Positions 8,749-16,391 of a stretch of DNA of 64,000 nt are shown piece after piece. Below the pieces are notes generated by a model. The model was not told the DNA's origin, made no database searches, and saw only the letters and a list, made by a program, of their open reading frames with translations. Origin of the DNA: JAADHX01 sp964569385 (GTDB lineage Bacteria; Actinomycetota; Acidimicrobiia; Acidimicrobiales; Poriferisodalaceae). Position numbers and translations under genes: made by a program. The stretch spans positions 26,448-90,447 of the forward strand of contig CAZMUM010000019.1 in assembly GCA_964569385.1 (NCBI GenBank), given 5' to 3'. The stretch's first letter is position 1. Each line of letters starts with the position of its first letter.

Positions 8749-10224
8749 ATGGGAGTAGCTGGGCGTTCCATGGTGTTCACTACTGGCATGAGTTCAAGTT
8801 CTCAGCAAGGCCATCAGATTCAAGACTTCGACATGATCATTGTCGGAACAGGGTCTGGTAACTCGATCCCTGGTCCTGAGTTCGACGAATGGAAGATCGC
8901 CATCATCGAGGAAGGCGTGTTTGGCGGCACTTGCCTCAACGTTGGGTGCATTCCGTCGAAGATGTTCATTTATGCTGCCGACGTTGCACTGCAAGCCCAG
9001 AACGCGTCGAAGTACGGCCTGGACATCACCTTGGACGGCGTGCGGTGGAGTGAAATTCGAGACCGGGTGTTTGGTCGAATCGACCCGATCGCGGCCGGTG
9101 GCGAGCAATACCGTGTGGGCGACGAATGCCCAAACATCACAGTTTTCGACGGTCATGGTGCTTTCACTGCCGACCGAGCCAACGGCGATCAACGAGTGAT
9201 CGAGGTCAATGGCCAGCGGCTGACTGCGCCCACCATTGTTCTTGGCGCTGGTGCCAGGGTGCACGTTCCGCCTATCTCTGGCATCGACCCCAAGCATGAC
9301 GCGCCCGTGGTCCCATACGAGACATCCGACACCGTCATGCGCCTCGACGAGTTACCGGAATCGATGATCATCCTCGGCGGTGGGTACATCGCCAGTGAGC
9401 TTGGCCATGTGTTCTCCGCCTTTGGCGTGAACGTCACCATGGTTAATCGCAGCCGGGCCCTGCTTCGCAACGAGGACACTTCCATCTCGGAACGTTTTAC
9501 AGAGATCATGAGCGAGCGCATCGATGTGCGGCTAGGGAGCCGTCACCACAAAGTCCGACAGCTCGACGACGGGCGAATCGAGATGACGTATCGCGATCTC
9601 GACGACGACCACACCGAAGTTGTCACCGGCGACGTACTGCTGGTCGCGACCGGACGAGTGTCCAACGGCGACCGACTTAATGTCGAGGCCGCTGGGATCG
9701 AGCACCAGAGTCATCGCCTTGTCGTAGATGCGGCCGGACGAACCAACGTCGGCGGAATTTGGGCCTTTGGCGACGTGTCGAACGAGTTTCACCTCAAACA
9801 CCTTGCCAATCTCGAAATGCGCAATGTTCGTCACAACATCTTGAACCCGGACGACATTCGCACCACCGACTACACCCTGACACCGCATGCGGTGTTCGGG
9901 AACCCTCAGATCGCAGCGGTCGGTCTCACCGAACGCGCGGCGCGCGACGCGGGTACCAACGTGATGGTGGCCAGCAAGGACTACGGCGCGATCGCCTACG
10001 GGTGGGCCATGGAAGACGATTCGGGGTTTGTGAAGCTGATAGCCGACGCCGATACCCGCAAACTTGTTGGTGCTCACATCATTGGGCCGCAGGCGTCGAC
10101 GCTGATCCATCAGTTGATCCAGGGTATGACCTATGAGCGCACCGTCGACGAGATGGCGTCTGGGTTCATGTATATCCACCCGGCTCTCAGCGAAGTTGTC
10201 GAGAACGCCCTACTCGATTTCTGA
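8749..10224 (+). CDS. mtr: Mycothione reductase
   Basis: A flavoprotein disulphide reductase that strongly resembles Mycobacterium tuberculosis Mtr. It reduces mycothiol disulphide with NADPH and so maintains the main low-molecular-weight thiol of actinobacteria. The FAD motif is IIVGTGSGNSI. The redox pair is Cys62/Cys67 in GGTCLNVGCIPSK. The second dinucleotide motif is IILGGGYIASELGHV. The FAD-closing motif is IWAFGDVS. The C-terminal His-Glu dyad is in HPALSEVVENALL (His477, Glu482). The segment VFGRIDPIA and the GTGSGN variant are typical of mycothione reductases rather than lipoamide dehydrogenase. The exact start is unclear: ATGs at 8749 and 8788 are both possible and neither has a good ribosome-binding site. 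The two mycothiol functions in the window lie about 5 kb apart. Confidence 0.92.
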   Translation: MGVAGRSMVFTTGMSSSSQQGHQIQDFDMIIVGTGSGNSIPGPEFDEWKIAIIEEGVFGGTCLNVGCIPSKMFIYAADVALQAQNASKYGLDITLDGVRWSEIRDRVFGRIDPIAAGGEQYRVGDECPNITVFDGHGAFTADRANGDQRVIEVNGQRLTAPTIVLGAGARVHVPPISGIDPKHDAPVVPYETSDTVMRLDELPESMIILGGGYIASELGHVFSAFGVNVTMVNRSRALLRNEDTSISERFTEIMSERIDVRLGSRHHKVRQLDDGRIEMTYRDLDDDHTEVVTGDVLLVATGRVSNGDRLNVEAAGIEHQSHRLVVDAAGRTNVGGIWAFGDVSNEFHLKHLANLEMRNVRHNILNPDDIRTTDYTLTPHAVFGNPQIAAVGLTERAARDAGTNVMVASKDYGAIAYGWAMEDDSGFVKLIADADTRKLVGAHIIGPQASTLIHQLIQGMTYERTVDEMASGFMYIHPALSEVVENALLDF

Positions 10225-10261
10225 AACTGCGTTGCTAGCTAATCCCTAAACCCGAGCACGG

Positions 10262-10774
10262 CTAGGCGAACGGCAGCGGAATTTGTCCAAGAGCCAAACG
10301 AACAGGCCACACCGCCAGAAGCAGCAGGCCGTTCGCGACGGCAATTCGCTCGCCACGAGCTCTGACCCAACGACCGAAGGTAAGTGGGGCCCACCAAACA
10401 CCAACTGCAAGCACCACGATCTGAATCGCGATCAGTGCGGCCACAGGGTGCTGGACAAAGGCGCCAGCCGCGTCGCCCCTGACTATCATCGAAATGGCTC
10501 GAGTGCCACCGCAGGCGGGGCAGTAGCCGCCACCGGTAGCGCGACGGAAGGGACAGATGGTTACGCCGTCGTCGGTCCCGCCGAACAGTGCTGCGGTGGC
10601 ACCCGCCGCGACTATGCCACCGACGAGCAGGCGGGTGCCAGTTGCTTCTCCGAACACCGAGACCATACGTGAGGTCGGCTTACGGTAAGACGCTGCGGCG
10701 TCGACGGCACCTGCGGGGGCGAGTGCAGGATTTGGCGTGGCGAGAAGCTCCGCGGACCCGGACTCGATAGCCAT
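10262..10774 (-). CDS. DUF2752 membrane protein
   Basis: A 170-residue membrane protein with the DUF2752 signature: CPFRRATG at residues 74-81, then CPACGGTRA at 85-93, followed by NP-like QHPVAAL. Three hydrophobic segments (about 48-66, 110-128 and 146-164) suggest three membrane helices. The three cysteines in CPF and CPACG could bind metal or form a redox pair, but the family has no established function. It starts five bases after the stop of the alpha/beta hydrolase gene, so it is probably the second gene of that operon. The convergent mycothione reductase gene ends 37 bp away with no obvious terminator between them. Confidence 0.8.
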   Translation of the reverse strand: MAIESGSAELLATPNPALAPAGAVDAAASYRKPTSRMVSVFGEATGTRLLVGGIVAAGATAALFGGTDDGVTICPFRRATGGGYCPACGGTRAISMIVRGDAAGAFVQHPVAALIAIQIVVLAVGVWWAPLTFGRWVRARGERIAVANGLLLLAVWPVRLALGQIPLPFA

Positions 10775-10779
10775 GTTCG

Positions 10780-11565
10780 TTAGCTATCGAGTTGGTTTAG
10801 AAATGCGCCAAGGGCGGGGTTGACGATCTCAGGGTGGGTCATGTTGGGGGCGTGAGCTGCACCGGGCACTCGCACGAGACCGCGCCCGTGGGGTACCGCC
10901 GCTTGCAATTCTTCGGCGTGGCTGATGTCGATCGACTGATCATCTTCGCCGTGAATCGACAGGACTGGGCACCCGATCTCGCCCATGCGGTCGCTGACGT
11001 CGTCTCGGGTGAGCAGCGCCTGGGCTGGATGGGCCATGGTGGAGCGATCTCTCGCCTCCCACTTTGCGATCCAGGTTTCGTTGAGGGTTGGTTCGCCCAG
11101 AATTAGACCAGCCACGAACTGCCCGACTTCACCGAGGGGTGCGTCGCTAAGCCAATGGTCGATCATGCCTTGATACCCGGCAAGTGTCTCGGCGTCGTCT
11201 TGGCCTGCTCGCGAGTCGATGAGAACAAGGGCCCGCACTCGTTCTGGAGTGGCGAGCGCGGCTCGCAACGACAAGAAACCGCCCTGACTCATGCCGATGA
11301 ACACGGCTTCGTCGATGCCGAGGTGATCTAGTAGAGCGACCGCGTCGGCGGCTGAGTCCCAGTAGGTGAATGGTTCTGTTGCCTTGGTTTCACCAAAGCC
11401 GCGTTCGTCCCAAGCGATGCACCGATACGTCTCGCTAAGACTGGCGACCTGTTCGTCGAACATGGTGTGATCCATGAGGAACCCATGGCTGAACAACAGC
11501 GCGGGGCCATCGCCTCCGGAGTCCGCGTAGTTGATTGACTGACCGTTAACTTCTGCGACTGCCAT
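10780..11565 (-). CDS. Alpha/beta-fold hydrolase
   Basis: A 261-residue alpha/beta hydrolase. The oxyanion motif is FSHGF near residue 26. The nucleophile elbow is GMSQGG with Ser93. The acid is likely an Asp in IHGEDDQS. The histidine is in GAAHAPNM near the C-terminus. The size and short lid match the haloperoxidase-like / beta-ketoadipate enol-lactonase-like subgroup, in which substrate cannot be predicted. I chose the ATG at 11565 because homology begins at AEVNGQSINYADSG; the open frame continues 71 codons upstream without recognisable sequence. It precedes the DUF2752 gene by five bases. Confidence 0.87.
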   Translation of the reverse strand: MAVAEVNGQSINYADSGGDGPALLFSHGFLMDHTMFDEQVASLSETYRCIAWDERGFGETKATEPFTYWDSAADAVALLDHLGIDEAVFIGMSQGGFLSLRAALATPERVRALVLIDSRAGQDDAETLAGYQGMIDHWLSDAPLGEVGQFVAGLILGEPTLNETWIAKWEARDRSTMAHPAQALLTRDDVSDRMGEIGCPVLSIHGEDDQSIDISHAEELQAAVPHGRGLVRVPGAAHAPNMTHPEIVNPALGAFLNQLDS

Positions 11566-11720
11566 GAATCCAACGATAGCCTGAAAGTTATGGCGCGTAA
11601 GAGCCGAACGGTCACTAGCCCTGCAAATTGAGGGGTCTAGCCGCCGGCATGTGGCCAAACAGATCAGATTCGGCGACAGGACGGTGCAGGAAGGCTCCGT
11701 CGGTATTAACTTCGAGGCCG

Positions 11721-12581
11721 ATGACAGCAACGCCCGTACCGAGTCCCGACGCACCGACCGATGCCTTCGATGACCCATCGATTCTCGACCTGCTTACCCT
11801 TGAACGGCTCGAGCTCGACATATTTCGGGGATGGAGTCCAGCCAAGGCTCGTACACGCGTGTTTGGTGGTCAGGTTGCGGCCCAGGCCATCAGAGCCGCG
11901 CAGGAGACCATCGACGTCGACCGCGGGATGTTTCTGCACAGCCTTCATGCCTACTTCTTGAGAGCCGGCGACTGGCGCCAACCGATTCTGTTTAGGGTCG
12001 ACCGGATACGTGAGGGTCGTAGTTTTGTCACCAGACGTGTTGTCGCGATCCAATACGGCGAGGCGATCTTTCATCTAGACGCGTCGTTTCAACACGACGA
12101 AGATGGCTATGAGTACCAAGTCGAAGCTTCGCTGGCGGCCGACATACCAAGCGTCAAGCCAGACGAGGTTGCTCGGGACGAGTTTGCTGGCATCGTCGAC
12201 AGCCGTCAGGTGTTGGATATCGATATGCCAGACGAGATGAAGTCGTCGCGGTGGATCTGGTTCAGGGTGCCAGGAGTCGATTCGTCCGACCGCCGGCTAA
12301 CCAACGCCGCCCTGGTTTACGCTTCGGATCATGGTCCGGTTGGAGCGGTGAAACGAGCCCATCTGGGGGCGCCCGGTATCGACAAGACCATGGCCGCCAG
12401 CCTCGATCATTTGGTGTGGCTACACCGCCCAACCGACTTGTCGGAGTGGCACTTCTTCGACTCTGGTTCGCCTACCAGCCACGGCGCTAGAGGTCTGGCC
12501 CATGGCACTATTCATCGCCACGATGGAGTGCTGGTGGCTACGGTGAGCCAAGAGGCATTGGTTCGTCCCTGGCGAGACTGA
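11721..12581 (+). CDS. Acyl-CoA thioesterase II (TesB-like)
   Basis: A 286-residue double hotdog thioesterase. First-hotdog features are RVFGGQVAAQAI, SLHAYFLRAGD and REGRSFVTRRV. Second-hotdog features are LVYASDHG (the catalytic Asp region), AASLDHLVWLHR and ATVSQEALVR (catalytic Gln). E. coli TesB uses Asp, Thr and Gln; here the Thr position appears to be Ser (AASLDH), a change seen in several homologues. It hydrolyses medium and long acyl-CoA esters. The ATG at 11721 leaves a 14-residue lead before the conserved FDDPSILDLLTLERL; a longer frame from 11628 is not supported by homology. It is divergent from the alpha/beta hydrolase and convergent with the NadD-like gene. Confidence 0.9.
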   Translation: MTATPVPSPDAPTDAFDDPSILDLLTLERLELDIFRGWSPAKARTRVFGGQVAAQAIRAAQETIDVDRGMFLHSLHAYFLRAGDWRQPILFRVDRIREGRSFVTRRVVAIQYGEAIFHLDASFQHDEDGYEYQVEASLAADIPSVKPDEVARDEFAGIVDSRQVLDIDMPDEMKSSRWIWFRVPGVDSSDRRLTNAALVYASDHGPVGAVKRAHLGAPGIDKTMAASLDHLVWLHRPTDLSEWHFFDSGSPTSHGARGLAHGTIHRHDGVLVATVSQEALVRPWRD

Positions 12582-12602
12582 CGCCCGCTGGCCGCTCGGC
12601 CT

Positions 12603-13169
12603 CTAGGTGTGGTTGCGCCGATACCGAGCCGGATCTGACCACGCGCCGGTGCCGAGGTCGAACTTGACGATCGCCGGATGCATCCAATCGTGCCTACCGT
12701 TGCGGACCGCAGTCGAAGAAACTGTGGCGAAACGGTCAGCCACATCGAGGCCGAGGTGGCCAGGGATCTCCAAAGGCGGGCGGGGGGCAAGAGCCACCTG
12801 AGGCAGAGCAGCCATAGCCGCGTCGCGCTGGTTTGGATCGTCGTTGTAGAAGCGGGCCTCGTGGATCTGATGCCACTTGTCGGCCCCCATGATGAGCAGG
12901 TCGTAACCAGCGGAGATGTCGACCAGTAGCTGTGCGCTGGTGACCACGACATCGAGCCAGTCGTGGTCCTCGGCAACCAGTTTCAGAGCCTCTACCCTGT
13001 GTTCGAACGTGGGTAGGACCAGACTGGTCTTGGCCAAGGGCACCCTGGAGACCGCGAGGTGAATACGGTCGAGGTTGCGTTGGTCGAGTGCGGCCTCGGC
13101 CACGGCCAGATGCCCGAGCGTGAAGGGGTTAAAGGTGCCTGGATATACACCGATTCGAGACGTTGCCAC
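12603..13169 (-). CDS. NadD-like nucleotidyltransferase
   Basis: A 188-residue nucleotidylyltransferase-superfamily protein. The N-terminal motif GVYPGTFNPFTLGHLAVA contains the (T/H)xGH active-site signature. The C-terminal VSSTAVRNGR corresponds to the ISSTxIR nucleotide-binding motif of nicotinate-nucleotide adenylyltransferases. GADKWHQI resembles the GxDxxxxL segment of NadD. It is probably not the housekeeping NadD, which is usually next to obgE/rsfS; none of those genes are here. An accessory adenylyltransferase or cytidylyltransferase is possible. The start is GTG at 13169. The upstream 2-hydroxyacid dehydrogenase on the same strand ends 66 bp earlier. Confidence 0.72.
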   Translation of the reverse strand: MATSRIGVYPGTFNPFTLGHLAVAEAALDQRNLDRIHLAVSRVPLAKTSLVLPTFEHRVEALKLVAEDHDWLDVVVTSAQLLVDISAGYDLLIMGADKWHQIHEARFYNDDPNQRDAAMAALPQVALAPRPPLEIPGHLGLDVADRFATVSSTAVRNGRHDWMHPAIVKFDLGTGAWSDPARYRRNHT

Positions 13170-13235
13170 GGGTTCCAGTATCGCCTAGAGCAGCCGGAAA
13201 CGGCGCGAACTGCCCAAAGACAAGAGCAAAGTTGA

Positions 13236-14195
13236 CTAGTAGCCGGCTTCGACGTCGACCAGGCCAATCAGGCGGCTGAGATCATCGGCTGCTTCAACAA
13301 ACAACTCAACGTTTTGCCGTACTCGAGCGGCGAGAAGAGGCAGGCCCATGTCCGGCGTATTAGCGATATGAGGGGTGATGATGCAGTTAGGAAGCTGCCA
13401 GAGACGGTGGCCGTCGGGAAGCGGTTCTGGCTCGGTCACATCGAGAGCGGCTCCGCCAAGCTTTCCAGCCTCAAGGGCCACGACCAGGTCGTTGGTGTCC
13501 ACATGAGCGCCCCGGCCCACGTTGATCAACCAAGCATCGTCAGGCAGCAAATCGAATGCGCTCGCATTGATGCGCCCGGCTGTCTCGTCGGTGAGGGCCC
13601 AGGCCACGACCAACAAGTCGGTGCAGGGAAGCACCGAGTCGAGATCGGCGGTGGTAACGGTGCGGTCGGCCCCAGGTACAGGAGCAGCTCGACGCCTGAC
13701 AATTGTCGTGTGGCAGCGGAATGGCTTGAGTAGCGCCAGCAGGCAGTCGGCGATGCCGCCCGCGCCTAGAATCGTGACCCGAGCGCCGATCAAGTTGCGG
13801 CCAACCGGGCCGGTCCAAGACGCCGCCGCCCCATATCGATGAATGTTGCGGAAGCCCGCTAGCGCCAGCGCTAAGACGTGTTCAGCTACAGGTGGGGCGT
13901 ATACGCCCTTTCCGCAGGTCCAGGTGTGCTCGCCGTCGAGGTACTGAGCAAAAGCCTCGATTCCCGCATATGGCAACTGCACCCACCGCGCCTTGGGCGA
14001 ACGCGCCAAGTGCGATGGAAACTCCGTCGCCGCAGCGGCGTCGGCCCAGACCATGGCGACCGCTTCGCCAACGTCGTGCCTGCCGGCCACAGTGGCGCCG
14101 CCTTCGACCACGGCCGCGGCCAAGGCAGCGTGCATCGTCGGGTTCGAGTCGGGGACGACTGCTATAAGTGGACCTTGCTCGCAATTTTCGTTCAC
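13236..14195 (-). CDS. D-isomer-specific 2-hydroxyacid dehydrogenase
   Basis: A 319-residue NAD-dependent 2-hydroxyacid dehydrogenase. The lid and catalytic domain carry LPYAGIEAFAQYL and VAEHVLALALAG. The Rossmann motif is VTILGAGGIADCLL, with GxGxxA in place of GxGxxG. The catalytic Arg lies in INVGRGAHVD, the Glu in DVTEPEPLPDG and the His in ITPHIANT. The substrate is not predictable; glyoxylate/hydroxypyruvate reductase-like roles are common. I chose the GTG at 14195 because the first beta strand (LIAVVPDSN) follows it; the frame continues upstream but overlaps the divergent lipoprotein gene. The start codons of the two divergent genes are only 8-20 bp apart, so promoters must overlap coding sequence. 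Confidence 0.83.
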   Translation of the reverse strand: MNENCEQGPLIAVVPDSNPTMHAALAAAVVEGGATVAGRHDVGEAVAMVWADAAAATEFPSHLARSPKARWVQLPYAGIEAFAQYLDGEHTWTCGKGVYAPPVAEHVLALALAGFRNIHRYGAAASWTGPVGRNLIGARVTILGAGGIADCLLALLKPFRCHTTIVRRRAAPVPGADRTVTTADLDSVLPCTDLLVVAWALTDETAGRINASAFDLLPDDAWLINVGRGAHVDTNDLVVALEAGKLGGAALDVTEPEPLPDGHRLWQLPNCIITPHIANTPDMGLPLLAARVRQNVELFVEAADDLSRLIGLVDVEAGY

Positions 14196-14203
14196 AGTGG
14201 TGC

Positions 14204-15256
14204 ATGCTGGCACATGTGAGGACACGCGACGTTCTGGCCGTCGTGGCCACAGTGCTGCTGCTGGCGACATCTTGCACATTCGGCGGCTCTGGCTCGGCCG
14301 ACGACGTAGACGGCGGTGACAGCGTGTCGGGCCAGAACGACGCTGTGGCGGCTGCCCAGTTGACGGCGGCCATGGCCCCATTGTTTGGCGCTGAGGGACC
14401 TTTGCCGATCGATGACGAGACCGGAGTGTGTATTGCCGCAGGTTTGGTTGACACCATCGGCGTCGACCAGTTCGCCACGATTGGTGTGACCAGCGCCGAT
14501 CCCGATGGCCCCGACGACGACCTATACGGCGGGTTAACCCGAGATCAGCTTGCCGATGCGGTAGCGGTGTGGACGCTCTGCGCCGATGTTCCAGAGCTAG
14601 TGAAATCGGCCCTGATCCAGACCGGGCCCGAACAACTAGACGCCGGAGTCGAAGTGTGTCTTCAGCTTGGCCTAGCGACCGGGCTTGCTTCGAGGTTTCT
14701 GTTCGACGCGCTGGCCAACGACACCGAACCTGGTGGTGCCGTTAGCGACGTGCTGCGTCTCGTCGACGGCTGCGCCCAAGGTGGAGAGAGGCTCGAACTG
14801 GCGGGGATACACCCGGGTCTGTGGCCTTGGTTGACGGTTGGACTCCCAGGATATGACACAGCGCTAATCGATGCCGACGATCCGGACGCATCAGCGCTTG
14901 CCGAGTTTCTGGTTGCTGGTGGGATACAAGCCGACGGTGTGGCTCTGGCCGCACTCGAGGTGACAACCCCAGACGGTGCGTTGGCCGCAGCCCTGATCGT
15001 GGTGGCGGTAGAGCCAGGAGCCGCGGGTGGCATCAGCGCCGCGTCGTACTCAGCGGGGATAGTCGCATCTGCGGGCGATGCCGAGGTGTTCCCGATCGCC
15101 CTTCCCAGCGGCGCCCAAGTTCTAGGCTGGCAAGAACCAGACGCCGAGATTGTTTCGTTGTTGTGGAGCGGAGCTCGCATCGTCGTCCTGGCGACCGGCC
15201 CCGAGGCGGCCGCCGACGTGTTAGCGCTCTACACCGATCTCGTACCGAGCCCGTAA
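14204..15256 (+). CDS. Predicted lipoprotein of unknown function, 350 aa
   Basis: The N-terminus has a short charged region, a hydrophobic core (VLAVVATVLLLA) and the lipobox LATSC, with Cys24 as the lipid-modified residue. The mature protein is acidic and rich in Ala, Gly and Asp. Two segments, ETGVCIAAGLVDTIG and EVCLQLGLATG, may be related repeats with one cysteine each. The C-terminal part (IVSLLWSGARIVVLAT) looks like a beta strand pair. I recognise no domain. The ATG at 14204 and the GTG at 14216 both leave a good signal peptide. The stop at 15254-15256 lies at the edge of the minisatellite and assembly gap, and the last 16 bases are repeated on the far side of the gap. Confidence 0.62.
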   Translation: MLAHVRTRDVLAVVATVLLLATSCTFGGSGSADDVDGGDSVSGQNDAVAAAQLTAAMAPLFGAEGPLPIDDETGVCIAAGLVDTIGVDQFATIGVTSADPDGPDDDLYGGLTRDQLADAVAVWTLCADVPELVKSALIQTGPEQLDAGVEVCLQLGLATGLASRFLFDALANDTEPGGAVSDVLRLVDGCAQGGERLELAGIHPGLWPWLTVGLPGYDTALIDADDPDASALAEFLVAGGIQADGVALAALEVTTPDGALAAALIVVAVEPGAAGGISAASYSAGIVASAGDAEVFPIALPSGAQVLGWQEPDAEIVSLLWSGARIVVLATGPEAAADVLALYTDLVPSP

Positions 15257-15550
15257 CGAGGGAAGCCGATTGCTTCGGCTGCCACCGCCTTCGCTNNNNN
15301 NNNNNNNNNNNNNNNNNNNNNNNNNNNNNNNNNNNNNNNNNNNNNNNNNNNNNNNNNNNNNNNNNNNNNNNNNNNNNNNNNNNNNNNNNNNNNNNCGTAC
15401 CGAGCCCGTAACGAGGGAAGCCGATTGCTTCGGCTGCCACCGCCTTCGCTAGTTCGGTTGCTTCGGCTGCCACCGCCTTCGCTTGTTCGATTGCTTCGGC
15501 TGCCACCGCCTTCGCTTGTTCGATTGCTTCGGCTGCCACCGCCTTCGCTA
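15257..15550. repeat. 33-bp minisatellite interrupted by an assembly gap
   Basis: After the gap there are four contiguous units of period 33 (the core cggctgccac begins at 15431, 15464, 15497 and 15530); one more unit is visible before the gap at 15271-15295. Units differ at two or three positions. The unit length is a multiple of three and both strands stay open through it, giving an 11-residue pattern such as AKAVAAEAIEQ on the minus strand, but no convincing start or homology supports a gene. The array ends about ten bases before the ATG at 15561. True copy number is uncertain because contigs end inside it. Confidence 0.85.
15296..15395. other. Scaffold gap, 100 N
   Basis: Exactly 100 N, a default gap size. 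The 55 bases before it (15241-15295) are identical to the 55 bases after it (15396-15450), including the last codons of the lipoprotein gene. The contig ends therefore probably overlap and the gap is not a real missing stretch, or a few extra repeat units were lost. Confidence 0.95.
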
Positions 15551-15560
15551 GGGTCAAGAG

Positions 15561-16295
15561 ATGACTCCAGAAGAGCTTGTCGAATCCGCCTGTCCAATCG
15601 TTGGTGCCATCGGCGCCGGTTATATGTTCGACCCCAAAACTGGCGAGGCTGGTGAAAAGATCGGGATGCCCAACATGTTCGTGTTCTACTTCGGCGGTCG
15701 CGGCGGAGTACTCGGCGATGTCGACGCCGACGTAGTCACTTCAGCAAAGGGTTTCTTCGCTCCTGGTCTAGTCCGCACGATGTGGGATCAAGCCATCGAA
15801 GCGGCACCTGCCAACGACTGTGCCGTGGCCTATGGCGAGGCCTGTGCATCTTTCGGGCGAGAGAAATTGGAAGCTGTTGAGGGCTTAGATGCGTTCTGCG
15901 AACTCGCCCAGAAGGTTGTCGATGCCGCCGACATCAGCGGGTATGCAATGTTCGCCGGCTGGAAGAATGCGGCCAGGGCCGACGACGCTCCGGCCAAGGC
16001 ATACCAGTTGGTGAACCTGTTGCGTGAGTACCGTGGAAGCGCCCACATCTGCGCCACCATGGCTCACGGAGTAACCGCAGCCGAAGCAGTAGCCGTCACC
16101 GGTGGGTCCGAGCGACTCAAGATGTTCGGCTGGGACCCTGAGCTTAAGCCAGACGATGGCACCGCAGAAGCCTTGGCGTCCGCCGAAAATGCAACGGCAA
16201 AGATGGTTCGCAACGCCTACGCCGCTCTCGACGCCGACGAGGCCGATCGTTTCCAAGCCACCCTTGAGTCGATGGCCGCCGCCATCAACAGCTAA
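15561..16295 (+). CDS. SCO6745-like family protein, first of two tandem paralogues
   Basis: A 244-residue soluble protein that resembles, from memory, the actinobacterial SCO6745-type family (FYFGGRGGVLGDV, VTSAKGFFAPGLV). That family often has one or two such helical domains and no firm biochemical role; some members sit near regulators. No signal peptide, membrane helix or catalytic motif stands out. Conserved segments shared with its neighbour are MTPEELVE-ACPI, GRGG-LGDV, KGFFAP-LV, LVNLLREYRG-AH, CAT-HGV and the final ALDADEADRF-like helix. It starts next to the 33-bp minisatellite and ends 8 bp before a dispersed hairpin element. A strong Shine-Dalgarno is not visible (ggtcaagag). Confidence 0.6.
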   Translation: MTPEELVESACPIVGAIGAGYMFDPKTGEAGEKIGMPNMFVFYFGGRGGVLGDVDADVVTSAKGFFAPGLVRTMWDQAIEAAPANDCAVAYGEACASFGREKLEAVEGLDAFCELAQKVVDAADISGYAMFAGWKNAARADDAPAKAYQLVNLLREYRGSAHICATMAHGVTAAEAVAVTGGSERLKMFGWDPELKPDDGTAEALASAENATAKMVRNAYAALDADEADRFQATLESMAAAINS

Positions 16296-16303
16296 CCCCA
16301 GAC

Positions 16304-16350
16304 CTACCCGTCACCGGGAAATGGTTGCGGGCGACCACATGCCGGTGACA
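16304..16350. repeat. Dispersed hairpin element, copy 1
   Basis: A 47-bp palindromic element also found at 42163-42209. GTCACCGG at 16310-16317 pairs with CCGGTGAC at 16342-16349, and an inner stem TGGT/ACCA (16322-16325 with 16334-16337) encloses the loop tgcgggcg. It lies between the two SCO6745-like genes, 14 bp after the first stop to the start of its stem. It may be a REP-like intergenic palindrome, a terminator or an RNA motif. There is no U-tract. Confidence 0.7.
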
Positions 16351-16391
16351 GCGGCGGTCTGTGGGGTGGGCGCGGGCAATAGGATTCGAGA

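Noticed and set aside
15257..15550. Repeat array as a CRISPR
   Set aside because: Units are contiguous with no unique spacers and no cas genes are nearby.
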